A DNA stretch of 64,000 nt, from the NCBI GenBank assembly GCA_945906795.1, contig CAMDRO010000002.1, forward strand, positions 48,295 to 112,294, read 5' to 3'. Below, piece after piece: positions 1 through 9,442 of the stretch. Both the position numbers and the translations under genes were made by a program. The stretch's first letter is position 1. Every line of letters starts with the position of its first letter. Under the pieces are notes generated by a model. That model was not told the DNA's origin, made no database searches, and saw only the letters and a list, made by a program, of their open reading frames with translations. Source of the stretch: Spirosoma fluviale. Lineage in GTDB: Bacteria > Bacteroidota > Bacteroidia > Cytophagales > Spirosomataceae.

Positions 1-379
1 CAACGCCACTGGTTAATGCTGTTTTTTCAGCGGTAAACGAATTTCCGTCTCCACCTCCATACACAGCGATGCAGCTGACATTGGTAAAATAGCCTAGGCC
101 CTCCATGTTGTCGGCAATTTGAATGGCCAACTCACGTGTGGGAACAATGATTAACGCATTTATTTTATTTTCTTCATGCGGCTCAGTAATTATTTTATTG
201 ACAATGGGCAATAAAAATGCAGCCGTTTTTCCCGTACCTGTTTGAGCGGATGCAATAATATCTTTGCCGGCTAATATGGGTTGGATGACTTGAGATTGTA
301 CTGGAGTTGCGGTTTTGTACCCCATGGAGTCAATTCCCGCTAATAAACTGTCTGTTAGACCTAATTCTTTAAATGTCAA
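1..379 (-). CDS. DEAD-box RNA helicase, N-terminal part (runs off left edge)
   Basis: Reverse complement reads ...LTFKELGLTDSLLAGIDSMGYKTATPVQSQVIQPILAGKDIIASAQTGTGKTAAFLLPIVNKI..., with Q motif and Walker A AQTGTGKT. Likely TTG start at 379. Confidence 0.85.
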   Translation of the reverse strand, partial: MTFKELGLTDSLLAGIDSMGYKTATPVQSQVIQPILAGKDIIASAQTGTGKTAAFLLPIVNKIITEPHEENKINALIIVPTRELAIQIADNMEGLGYFTNVSCIAVYGGGDGNSFTAEKTALTSGV

Positions 380-400
380 AATCCTTGATTTGTTAATGTA

Positions 401-432
401 TTGTATAAATTTAGAGAAATTTTATAGCTTTG
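401..432 (+). promoter_or_regulatory. Candidate Bacteroidota promoter (-33 TTG / -7 TAGCTTTG)
   Basis: TTG at 401-403, 21-nt spacer, TAGCTTTG at 425-432 (consensus TAnnTTTG); upstream of the 475-5829 operon. Confidence 0.45.
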
Positions 433-474
433 AGGCATCTTGCCTTAAATATAAAATACTAAACCTAATAATTA

Positions 475-1308
475 ATGGTAGGAATAAACTTCCGAAATGC
501 CCTTCGAGCAGGTAAAAATGTGTACGGGACTCAGATCTCATCCACTTCGCCTAAAATGTTTGATTCAGTCATTAGTCTTGGGCTTGATTTTGTTTTTTTT
601 TGCAATGAACATGTTCCATACAATCCCGAGACCTTAAGTTGGATGTGTCGCGCCTTCAAAGCTGCAGGCGTAAATCCTTTAGTACGCATTTTAGAACCAA
701 GTCCCTTTTTAGCTACTCAAGCATTGGATGCTGGAGCCTCTGCTATTTTAGTTCCTTATGTAGAAGAAATTGAAGACGTCATTGCCTTGATTGGCGCCGT
801 CAAATATAGGCCTTTGAAAGGGAGAAAACTGATGCGCATTTTGCATGGTGAGGAAAAGCCAACAGAAGAATTAAAACAGTATTTAATCAAACATAATAGT
901 AATAATGCATTGATTTTAAATGTGGAAAGTCAAAAGGGCGTTGAATCCATGAATGAATTTGCGAACATTCAAACCTTAGATGGCCCGGGCGTTGACGGCC
1001 TAATCATTGGCCCCCATGATTTATCTACCTCGTATGAAATGCCTGAACAATATAGGTCAAAGGCGTTTTTGGACTTAAGTTGCGGCATCATTAAAAACGC
1101 AAGGTCAAAAGGCATCGCTGTGGGTGGGCATACTGGATACCAAGATAGCCTAGATTTACAATTGGCCTGGGCCAAAGCTGGCGCTACTATTTTGCTCCAT
1201 TGTTCAGATGCTTATTTGTCGGCCAACCAATTAAACAATGATTTAAACCAAATCAAAAAATGTGTAGGCGATCAGCAACACCTCAATGCAAGCACAGAAA
1301 GCATATAA
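475..1308 (+). CDS. HpcH/HpaI-type aldolase family protein (2-keto-3-deoxy sugar-acid aldolase-like)
   Basis: NALRAGKNVYGTQI, ASAILVPYVE, LNVESQKGVESMNE, GVDGLIIGPHDLSTS motifs typical of the class II HpcH/HpaI aldolase fold. Confidence 0.85.
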   Translation: MVGINFRNALRAGKNVYGTQISSTSPKMFDSVISLGLDFVFFCNEHVPYNPETLSWMCRAFKAAGVNPLVRILEPSPFLATQALDAGASAILVPYVEEIEDVIALIGAVKYRPLKGRKLMRILHGEEKPTEELKQYLIKHNSNNALILNVESQKGVESMNEFANIQTLDGPGVDGLIIGPHDLSTSYEMPEQYRSKAFLDLSCGIIKNARSKGIAVGGHTGYQDSLDLQLAWAKAGATILLHCSDAYLSANQLNNDLNQIKKCVGDQQHLNASTESI

Positions 1309-1327
1309 TTAGATCTTGCACCAACTT

Positions 1328-3655
1328 ATGAAAAATATATATTTTCCTTTATTGTTTTTTTTCTTGGGCATGAGTTTAATGAGTGGAGGGCAAGTACTTG
1401 ATTTTTCTAAAGCTAAAATTCATGTATCAACTGCATTGAAATCGCCCCATCGAGAGACCTATATTCGAGTGCTTCAGGAGGAAATAAAGGCTCGGACTGA
1501 ATTGAATATACCTCTTCAGAATCAGTCGGATTTGTCGCCCATGATTGCATTGGTTCTTGCCACGGATCAAAATATAGACGGGGCGTCTGTACCCCAATTA
1601 GCAAAAAATGTGGCGGCATTTAAAAAGGATGGTTTTTGTATTTCGGTGGATGTCAACACAAAAAGGCCTATTCTATGGCTGATGGGTGGGGATGACCGAG
1701 GGGTATTATTTGCAATAGGGGAGTTTTTGCGTCAAGCGGATTTGTCCAAAAATAAAATCTGGGTAGATAAAAAAAATGAAATTACATCTGCCCCAACTTA
1801 TTCCATTCGCGGGCATCAATTGGGTTATCGAAATACAGCTAATTCATGGGATGCTTGGACTGAGAAACAATTTGAACAATACATTCGTGATTTAGCCTTA
1901 TTTGGTTCAAATGCCATTGAAAACATTCCCTTTCAGGATGGCCCTCCAGGACCTCACATGAAAATTCCGAGGGAAGAAATGAATCTTAAGTTAAGTCAAA
2001 TATGTTTGAATTATGGCTTGGATTATTGGGTTTGGACGCCTGCTGATATTGATTTGGCAGATGAAGCTAAGTTTAAGCAAGAGGTTCAATTTCATGCGAA
2101 TTTTTACAAAAAATGTCCCAAATTAGATGGAGTCTTTTTTCCTGGGGGTGATCCTGGAAGCAACCATCCCAAACATGTGATGCCTTTCCTGAAAGCCATT
2201 TCAGCGGAATTGAAAAAATACCATCCTGAGGCCGGCATGTGGATTTCTCTACAAGGTTTTAGCGATGAAGAAGTAAATTATTTTTATGAGTACCTCGAGA
2301 AAAATAAACCGGAATGGTTGGCCGGTGTCGTCTCTGGGCCCAGTAGCCCTGATATGGCCAATACCCGATATCGATTACCTAAGCAATATAAGCACCGACA
2401 TTATCCCGATTTAACGCATACAGTTCGCTGTCAATACCCCACGGAAAATTGGGATCAAGCTTTTGCTTTGACAGAAGGTCGGGAGGTTTCAAATCCTCAG
2501 CCCGCCTATTATGCTAAAATCCACAATCGCTTTGCCCCTTTAACCGATGGGTTTTTGTCTTATTCGGATGGCGTGCATGATGATGTCAATAAAGTCATTT
2601 GGAGCCAAATGTCTTGGGATCCGACCAAAGATGTACGTGATGTGATGGTAGAATATGCCCGATTGTTTTTTGGTCAGGCCATTTCAGAGCAGGTTGCTGA
2701 TGGAATATTAGCTTTGGAGCGAAATTGGGTAGGTCCTATTGAGGAAAATGGAGCGATTGAATCGACTTTCGCCTTTTGGAAAAATTTAGAATTTCAAAAT
2801 CCTGGACTTAAAACGAATTGGCGTTGGCAACAATTAATCATGCGCGCTTATTATGACACCTATGTAAAACGGCGCAAATTGTATGAGCAAAAATTAGAGC
2901 GCCAAGCGAATGAAGTATTGTCAAGAGCCCCTGAAATGGGTGCTCTTAAATCCATGGAAACGGCATTAAGGATAGTCAATGAAGCTGATAAATCACCAAT
3001 TAGTCCTGATTTACGTCAAAAGATTGTCGACTACTGTGAGGCTTTGTTTACCTCGATCGGCATGCAAACGAGTGTTCCTAAATATCAGGCCAGCGGTGCT
3101 GAACGGGGAGCTATTTTAGACTTTATCGATTACCCCTTGAATAACCGTTGGTGGTTAGCTGATGAATTTGAAAAAATCAAAAAAATACCTAGTGAAAAGG
3201 ATCAATTAGCACGTTTGGATGTTATTGTCCACTGGGAGAATCCGGGTCCTGGCAGTTTTTATGATAATATTTCTGATTTGTCTAAGGGTCCTCGGGTTAA
3301 AACGAGAACCGAAGATGCCACGGACGTGCTTTGGGCTGATAATGGGTTGAGTAGGCTCCGACTTTCATCTCAATTATATCAGAATTTTCCTAAATTGGAA
3401 TATGCAGATTTAGACCCCAATGCCATGTATACCATTCGGATTTCAGGGTATGGAGATGCATTATTGCGTGTAGACGGAGTTCGTATTGCTCCAACCTTGT
3501 ATAAAAAAGGAATGGAGGAATTTAAGGAATTTCAACTAAGCCCTCAGTATGTAAGTGATGGGAAAATTGATATAACTTTTGATGAGCCAGAAGAATCACA
3601 TTTAAATTGGCGTCAGCATTCCAAAGTTTTTGACATTTGGTTATTAAAAAAATAA
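1328..3655 (+). CDS. Secreted glycoside-hydrolase-like protein (alpha-glucuronidase/GH20-domain-2-like N-terminus plus TIM barrel)
   Basis: Signal peptide; GGDDRGVLFAIGEFLRQ resembles GH20/GH67 N-domains, then RGHQLGYRNTANSWDAWT and barrel-like sequence. ORF track starts at a TTG at 1316; ATG at 1328 preferred. Confidence 0.6.
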   Translation: MKNIYFPLLFFFLGMSLMSGGQVLDFSKAKIHVSTALKSPHRETYIRVLQEEIKARTELNIPLQNQSDLSPMIALVLATDQNIDGASVPQLAKNVAAFKKDGFCISVDVNTKRPILWLMGGDDRGVLFAIGEFLRQADLSKNKIWVDKKNEITSAPTYSIRGHQLGYRNTANSWDAWTEKQFEQYIRDLALFGSNAIENIPFQDGPPGPHMKIPREEMNLKLSQICLNYGLDYWVWTPADIDLADEAKFKQEVQFHANFYKKCPKLDGVFFPGGDPGSNHPKHVMPFLKAISAELKKYHPEAGMWISLQGFSDEEVNYFYEYLEKNKPEWLAGVVSGPSSPDMANTRYRLPKQYKHRHYPDLTHTVRCQYPTENWDQAFALTEGREVSNPQPAYYAKIHNRFAPLTDGFLSYSDGVHDDVNKVIWSQMSWDPTKDVRDVMVEYARLFFGQAISEQVADGILALERNWVGPIEENGAIESTFAFWKNLEFQNPGLKTNWRWQQLIMRAYYDTYVKRRKLYEQKLERQANEVLSRAPEMGALKSMETALRIVNEADKSPISPDLRQKIVDYCEALFTSIGMQTSVPKYQASGAERGAILDFIDYPLNNRWWLADEFEKIKKIPSEKDQLARLDVIVHWENPGPGSFYDNISDLSKGPRVKTRTEDATDVLWADNGLSRLRLSSQLYQNFPKLEYADLDPNAMYTIRISGYGDALLRVDGVRIAPTLYKKGMEEFKEFQLSPQYVSDGKIDITFDEPEESHLNWRQHSKVFDIWLLKK

Positions 3656-4987
3656 ATGCATTTTAAAATTCGTATTCTACTTTTTACGATACTTTTATTG
3701 CCTTGTACCCTTATTCAGGGGCAGCATAAAAATTTGTTGGATGCTCAGGATCTAAGGTTTTTGGAACAGATGGTCAAGGATGTGATGGAAGCATCTCGAA
3801 TTTATCCGGGTCAAAAAATTTCGAAGGACTTTGGGCCGAACCAAACAGAGGGCGTTTTGATCCGACCCGGTGGTCGAACTTCTTATCCGGCTTTTTGGAT
3901 ACGCGATTATGCCATGTCCATTGAAACGGGATTCGTGTCTGAAAAAGAACAAAAGCATATGTTGGACTTGACGGCAAGCACGCAATCAGACAGTCTATTA
4001 CGGACTAAATGGGGAACTAGTATTCCCAAAGGTTCCATTGCTGATCACATTCGGATCGATGACGGGAAGCCGATTTATTTTCCGGGAACCTACAGTTTTG
4101 AAAACCAAGGGGATAAAAAATGGGGGATGCAGCCGCCCTTTTGTGATCCATTTTTTTTCATACAAATGGCCTATTTTTATGTTCAATCGTTTTCCCAAAC
4201 AGCACAATTGTCGAAAGAAATTAAAGGTGTTAGATTGATCGACCGATTGGAATTAGCCTATCAAATGCCACCTTTTGATCCTGTTTCTAAGGTCATTGAG
4301 GTCAATGATGAAAATAGGGGAGTTGATTTTGGATTCCGTGATGCCATTTATATCACAGGAAAATTATGCTATGCCTCCCTTTTGAAATATCAAGCAGCTT
4401 TGCAAATGGCCTATTTGTATTCAAAAATGGGGAATAAACCGAAGGCCTTACGCCATCAACAAGAGGCGAAGCTATTGAAGGCATCGATTGCACAAACATT
4501 TATAGATACTCAAGGTATGCTTCGTGCTAGTACGGGAAGGAGTGCTCAAGCAGATGTTTGGGCTACTTCTCTAGCGATCTATTTAGGGGTTTTAACGGGC
4601 CAATCTCGGTTAAAAGCAGCTCAATATTTACGAGATGCTTATGTAAAAGGGGAGCTTGCTCAAAAAGGAAATATTCGGCATGTCATTAAATCGGATGATT
4701 TTAGTGCCACATCTGCTTGGGAAAAAAGTGTCGTTCCTATTAATACCTATCAAAATGGCGCCTATTGGGGTACGCCGGTAGCTTGGGTTTGTCAGGCCAT
4801 CGCATATGTGGATCCCCCATCAGCACAAAAATTAGCCAAAGAATATATGCAAGAATTACGAGAGGGAGACTTTAGGAAAGGGGAGAATTTTGGATCACCT
4901 TGGGAATGTTTTAATGAAAAATTAACACAAAATTCTGTTTATTTAACCTCTGTTGCTGTTCCATTCATTATATTTAAGAAAAATTAA
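3656..4987 (+). CDS. Secreted (alpha/alpha)6-barrel glycosidase-like protein
   Basis: Signal peptide; GGRTSYPAFWIRDYAMSIETG and GAYWGTPVAWVCQAIAY resemble six-hairpin glycosidases. Start abuts the previous stop codon. Confidence 0.6.
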   Translation: MHFKIRILLFTILLLPCTLIQGQHKNLLDAQDLRFLEQMVKDVMEASRIYPGQKISKDFGPNQTEGVLIRPGGRTSYPAFWIRDYAMSIETGFVSEKEQKHMLDLTASTQSDSLLRTKWGTSIPKGSIADHIRIDDGKPIYFPGTYSFENQGDKKWGMQPPFCDPFFFIQMAYFYVQSFSQTAQLSKEIKGVRLIDRLELAYQMPPFDPVSKVIEVNDENRGVDFGFRDAIYITGKLCYASLLKYQAALQMAYLYSKMGNKPKALRHQQEAKLLKASIAQTFIDTQGMLRASTGRSAQADVWATSLAIYLGVLTGQSRLKAAQYLRDAYVKGELAQKGNIRHVIKSDDFSATSAWEKSVVPINTYQNGAYWGTPVAWVCQAIAYVDPPSAQKLAKEYMQELREGDFRKGENFGSPWECFNEKLTQNSVYLTSVAVPFIIFKKN

Positions 4988-4989
4988 TT

Positions 4990-5829
4990 ATGAAAAATCA
5001 AGATCAACTCTCACGAAGACATTTTGTAAAAAATATCTCTTTTGCATCTGCTTTTTTTATGGGCGGAGGGTTTCAGTCTCTTTCTGCACAGGATGTAGAC
5101 GCATTAAAGGATCAGGTTAAAATGAGATTTGCGGTGGCCTCAGATGCACATTATGGACAGCCTAATACTCCTTATGAAGCTATGATGGATACAATCATTG
5201 AGAAAATTAATTTATTTCATGGTTCAAATCCTCTGGATTTTTGTGTCATGAATGGAGATATTGTGCATGATGAAAAGTCGTTTTTATCTCAAGCAAAACA
5301 GAAGATAGATGGATTAAAAGTTCCCTATTTTGTAACCCGAGGAAATCATGATAAATGTTCGTCGGACTATTGGGAGCAAGTGTGGAACATGCCTTTGAAT
5401 CATCAACAATTCGTAAAAAATTCATTGGTCTTGTTAGGCGACACCTCTAATGAGCAGGGAACTTATGTTTCTCCTGATTTGGCTTGGTTGGAAGCCCAAT
5501 TGGAAGCCAATAAAAAACGCAAAAATATATTTTTGTTTTTACATATTCCCCAAGCTAAGTGGACTAAGAACGGTATTGAAACACCTGCATTTTTTGAATT
5601 AATTAAAAAATATTCCAATATACGCGCCGTTTTTCACGGACATGAACATGATCAAGACGGGGTACAAATGGTCGGTAAATTGCCATTCTTATTTGACTCA
5701 CACATTGGAGGTAGTTGGGGAACTCCACACAAAGGTTTTCGGGTTGTCGAGCTTTTAAACAGCGGTACAGTGCTTACCTATTTAATGGATCCGACCGTTA
5801 AAAAGAATGAATTAACGTATTCAATTTAA
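4990..5829 (+). CDS. Exported metallophosphoesterase
   Basis: N-terminal SRRHFVKN (Tat-like), ASDAHYG, NGDIVHD, RGNHD, FHGHEHDQ calcineurin-like motifs. Confidence 0.85.
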   Translation: MKNQDQLSRRHFVKNISFASAFFMGGGFQSLSAQDVDALKDQVKMRFAVASDAHYGQPNTPYEAMMDTIIEKINLFHGSNPLDFCVMNGDIVHDEKSFLSQAKQKIDGLKVPYFVTRGNHDKCSSDYWEQVWNMPLNHQQFVKNSLVLLGDTSNEQGTYVSPDLAWLEAQLEANKKRKNIFLFLHIPQAKWTKNGIETPAFFELIKKYSNIRAVFHGHEHDQDGVQMVGKLPFLFDSHIGGSWGTPHKGFRVVELLNSGTVLTYLMDPTVKKNELTYSI

Positions 5830-6935
5830 AATTTGATTACGTAATCGATATATGGAATTCCCATGGCAGAGGTGCTAACGCCCATGGGGGATAAAATACC
5901 AAAGTCGAAGGAACTTTTTTCCAACATAATTCTTACTCCGCCCGAAAGGACGCCATTGTAATTGCTTTTAACGCCATTAGCTTGCATAATGCCATTGGCT
6001 TTCATTCGATCATCATAGGTATATTCATTCACCGCGAAAATCCAGTTTTCGCTGACCAACATACACCTTCGGGAAATTCGTGTCATTCCTGAAAATGTAA
6101 ACATGGGTTTATTGGCAAAACTCCATGAAGTCCTACTGGTGTTGCTTACCGCGTCATAGGAGTCGCCTTTAGTGGCGCCCCAGCCAACATTCAAAGTCAC
6201 ATTGTTTTCGTTTGAGCCCAAGGTTAATGAACCATATCCTACGCCAACGCCCAAATTCAAATTACTAATGAGGGAACTTGCGATTAAAATTCCACCGCCC
6301 ACATGCACATTTTCACTTATTTTTTTGCCAAACTTTGGGGTGATGTAAAATAAGAAGGGTACGACGACTCCTCCACCGATGGAAAACTGATCACTAAGGC
6401 CAATTTGTATACTGTTTGATAAAAGGTATGCGTTCTGAAAATATTTCTCGCCTTTTTTAAGTGGTATGGCTGATGGGCCGAAGAAATAACGCGTTGGGTG
6501 TGGGTTAGGAAAAAGGTATTGCCCATTTTTGATTTGACTGTCCTCGATGATTTTTATTGATTTAATGGCTGATTTTGAGAGGGTAATCTGACCTAAATTT
6601 TTTGTTAATATACGTAAAGTCGATTCCGTTTTTGAAGCTAATTTCCCTAAAATGGTTTTTCCATCATTTAAAATTAGTTCTACATATAGTTCACCTTTTA
6701 ACTCAGAAACTTTTAGAATATTCGATTTTTGTAGGCTGATTTCTCCCAAAGTGAAATCTCGAAACAAAATGCTCGATTCATTTTCGCTGATTTTATTTCC
6801 AGTTAGAATAAACTGGTCTTTCAGAATGATGGAAAAATTGGCTAGGGTTGAGTCCTGTGTATTTTTGTTTACCGTGTTTTGTCCGTTTGCGAAAGTGCTA
6901 AGAGCAAGGCATACAATTAAATAAATCGATTTCAT
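5826..6935 (-). CDS. Hypothetical exported protein: two tandem small-beta repeats plus predicted outer-membrane beta-barrel
   Basis: Signal peptide; two internally similar segments near the N-terminus; Gly/aromatic-rich alternating strands ending in ...YIDYVIKF. Confidence 0.6.
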   Translation of the reverse strand: MKSIYLIVCLALSTFANGQNTVNKNTQDSTLANFSIILKDQFILTGNKISENESSILFRDFTLGEISLQKSNILKVSELKGELYVELILNDGKTILGKLASKTESTLRILTKNLGQITLSKSAIKSIKIIEDSQIKNGQYLFPNPHPTRYFFGPSAIPLKKGEKYFQNAYLLSNSIQIGLSDQFSIGGGVVVPFLFYITPKFGKKISENVHVGGGILIASSLISNLNLGVGVGYGSLTLGSNENNVTLNVGWGATKGDSYDAVSNTSRTSWSFANKPMFTFSGMTRISRRCMLVSENWIFAVNEYTYDDRMKANGIMQANGVKSNYNGVLSGGVRIMLEKSSFDFGILSPMGVSTSAMGIPYIDYVIKF

Positions 6936-6989
6936 GAGCTTATTTTTATGCTTAAAGGTACAATTTATTTTATATTTGAGTAAATATAA

Positions 6990-8054
6990 ATGAACATGGA
7001 AAAATTAATCTTGAGGCCATTTCGATACTTGAGTCCTTTTTTTATTTTTGTATTGGCCATCATCAGTTTTAAATCACATGGACTAATTTGTTGGTTCGTG
7101 CCCATATACATTTTTTTTATCATTCCCATCTTAGAATTAATCATGAAACCCGTCCCTGAAAATGTCGGGGAAGAGGTTGAGAATCAAATCAGAAATGACA
7201 AATTTTATGATTGGATATTGTATGCGGTTGTGCTATTACAATATGGGAGTCTTTACGTTTTTCTTTCCAACATAGCAGAGCGTTCAGGATTTGATTTAAT
7301 GGGCCAAATAATTTCCATGGGAGTTTTATGTGGGACTTTTGGGATTAATGTAGGGCATGAATTAGGGCACAGGAAATCTGGTTTTGATCAGTTTTTGGCG
7401 AAAGTATTGTTGCTGACAAGTTTATATACCCACTTTTTTATCGAGCATAATAAGGGGCATCATGCACATGTGGCCACGGATCAGGATCCTAGTTCTGCCA
7501 TTTTAGGCCAATCGATTTATTCTTTTTGGCCACAGACCGTTTTTGGAACCTATGCCAAAGCTTGGAAAATAAACTTGGATGAATTAAAAAAGAAGGGATT
7601 AGGTTTTTTAAATCCTCAAAATGAGATGTTGTTTTTTACGCTTGCTCAGGTGATTTTAATGGTGTTGATCGGATATTTTTTTGGGCTTTATACCCTTTTG
7701 TATTTTCTGGTTTCTGCCATCATTGGCGCATTATTGCTGGAAACCGTTAATTATATTGAACATTATGGACTTTTGCGCAAGCGTAATCCAAACGGAAATT
7801 ACGAACGAGTTTTGCCCAAACATTCATGGAATAGCAATCATTTGTTAGGGCGATTGATGCTTTTTGAATTAAGCAGACATAGCGATCACCATTATTTAGC
7901 CTCTCGGAAATATCAAGTGCTACGGCATCATGATGATGCGCCACAAATGCCCACAGGATATCCTGGGATGATTGTTTTAGCTTTATTTCCGCCTATTTGG
8001 TTTCGAGTGATGAACCGCCAATTAAAAAAATATGAGTCCATTATTTCTGCTTAG
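6990..8054 (+). CDS. alkB: Alkane 1-monooxygenase (AlkB-type membrane di-iron hydroxylase)
   Basis: Histidine motifs HELGHRK, EHNKGHHAHVATDQDP, NYIEHYGL and RHSDHHY; multiple TM segments. Confidence 0.88.
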   Translation: MNMEKLILRPFRYLSPFFIFVLAIISFKSHGLICWFVPIYIFFIIPILELIMKPVPENVGEEVENQIRNDKFYDWILYAVVLLQYGSLYVFLSNIAERSGFDLMGQIISMGVLCGTFGINVGHELGHRKSGFDQFLAKVLLLTSLYTHFFIEHNKGHHAHVATDQDPSSAILGQSIYSFWPQTVFGTYAKAWKINLDELKKKGLGFLNPQNEMLFFTLAQVILMVLIGYFFGLYTLLYFLVSAIIGALLLETVNYIEHYGLLRKRNPNGNYERVLPKHSWNSNHLLGRLMLFELSRHSDHHYLASRKYQVLRHHDDAPQMPTGYPGMIVLALFPPIWFRVMNRQLKKYESIISA

Positions 8055-8823
8055 ACATATCCAGCAATTCAATATTTTTAAAATCAATTTCTTGGCCTTC
8101 ACTTTGCAAGGCTATAAATCCACTTTTTAAAAGTTGGCCATCGATTTTAAATGCCGGATTAAAGCGATTAGCGACTCCTCCCCCCATTTGAGGATTTGTG
8201 TATTCCAATACGGTTTCACCATTAATCATATGAGTGACTAAAGAATCTCCTCTCACGATCAACTCCACGTGAATCCATTGGTCTCCATCATACGTTTTTG
8301 ACGTTGAATTGATACAATGTCTTGGGTCAATTCTGCCATTGTAAACCACGTCAGTACCCGGAGAACACATATTTCCTGTGGGCCTTGGTTTGCCATCGGC
8401 AAGCATACCTAGAAATTGCATTTCCACTGAAATCGGCCAGTCTTGCTCTTTGAGAATTGTTTTTGGGTCCTGGGAATGAAACATAATACCAGAATTTCTT
8501 TCTGTGTAGGAGGGCGCATCTTTACGCCAAATGCCCGTAAACCTGTAATCTAATTTTAAGGTATAATAGGAGTAAGGTGTGTTGAAAAATAAATGCCCGT
8601 AACGCTCATTGAACTTATCATATTGATCATATCGAACTTTGATGATCCCATCTTCGACTCTAAATGTATTGCCAAAATTTTCCCCCACTTCATGGTGATG
8701 GATTTTAACCGTCCAATTTTTTATATTTTTACCATTAAAAAGTTTAATCCATTTCTCTTTTTTGGGAGAAGAAACAGATTGAAATGAAATGAATAGTAAG
8801 CATAATAAGGTTACATTTTTCAT
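8041..8823 (-). CDS. DUF1080 domain protein (3-keto-disaccharide hydrolase-like)
   Basis: Signal peptide; WIKLFNGKNIKNWTVKIHHHEVGENFGNTFRVEDG...; NSGIMFHSQ; VEMQFLG. Confidence 0.85.
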   Translation of the reverse strand: MKNVTLLCLLFISFQSVSSPKKEKWIKLFNGKNIKNWTVKIHHHEVGENFGNTFRVEDGIIKVRYDQYDKFNERYGHLFFNTPYSYYTLKLDYRFTGIWRKDAPSYTERNSGIMFHSQDPKTILKEQDWPISVEMQFLGMLADGKPRPTGNMCSPGTDVVYNGRIDPRHCINSTSKTYDGDQWIHVELIVRGDSLVTHMINGETVLEYTNPQMGGGVANRFNPAFKIDGQLLKSGFIALQSEGQEIDFKNIELLDMSKQK

Positions 8824-8836
8824 AAGTTGATTTGGT

Positions 8837-9295
8837 TTAGAAGCTTCTTACGGCCATAATATTGCATTTGAAATCTTTAAAATAACTGGATTGCATTCCC
8901 GTATTTAAATTGTGAGTCCATGCATTTCCTTTGTCAATTTCAGACGATGTCCAGTACCAATTTGATTTAAAAATTCCTGCATTACCCATTTTTTTAAAAT
9001 TTAATTTGGGATGAATAAGGTCAAATTCTTCTTTGGTCGGTAGTCGCCAATCATCAAATCCATTAGCATTTAAGTCATCACATTTTTTCTTGGCGTCGCT
9101 GAAATCTCCTTTGCCAACAAGCTCCACCGTGGCGATAAGCCCATGACCATTTTTTTCATAAATCAAGTATCCGCCTAATTTGATAGGGGGAGTTTTTTTT
9201 ATATTGTCCTGTCCAAACATGCTCGTCGCAACTAGCAAAAATGTAGCACAAATAATAAAATGGATGGTATTTTTAAGATATGATAGAACGGCCAT
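8837..9295 (-). CDS. DUF1566 (Lcl C-terminal-like) domain protein
   Basis: DDWRLPTKEEFDLI...WYWTSSEID...AVRSF typical of DUF1566. Confidence 0.75.
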   Translation of the reverse strand: MAVLSYLKNTIHFIICATFLLVATSMFGQDNIKKTPPIKLGGYLIYEKNGHGLIATVELVGKGDFSDAKKKCDDLNANGFDDWRLPTKEEFDLIHPKLNFKKMGNAGIFKSNWYWTSSEIDKGNAWTHNLNTGMQSSYFKDFKCNIMAVRSF

Positions 9296-9442
9296 TTCTT
9301 GGTTTATTTATTAATTTTCAAATTTATAGAAAATTGTGGCATTTATTAATAATTAAATTCTTAAATAACCGTTTAATATCCGATTATATATTGAAATTTA
9401 TGTTGTATTATTGTATTAACCCTAATTATTCTATTGGTTTTA

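Noticed and set aside
315-515. 66-aa plus-strand ORF
   Set aside because: Overlaps the helicase start and the start of the aldolase gene; low-complexity sequence with no recognisable domain.
969-1175. Antisense ORF inside the aldolase gene
   Set aside because: Shadow ORF lying fully within a well-supported CDS; no family motif. The same applies to most 60-130 aa antisense ORFs in the track, including 15821..16108, 35876..36277, 57327..57683 and 61141..61515.
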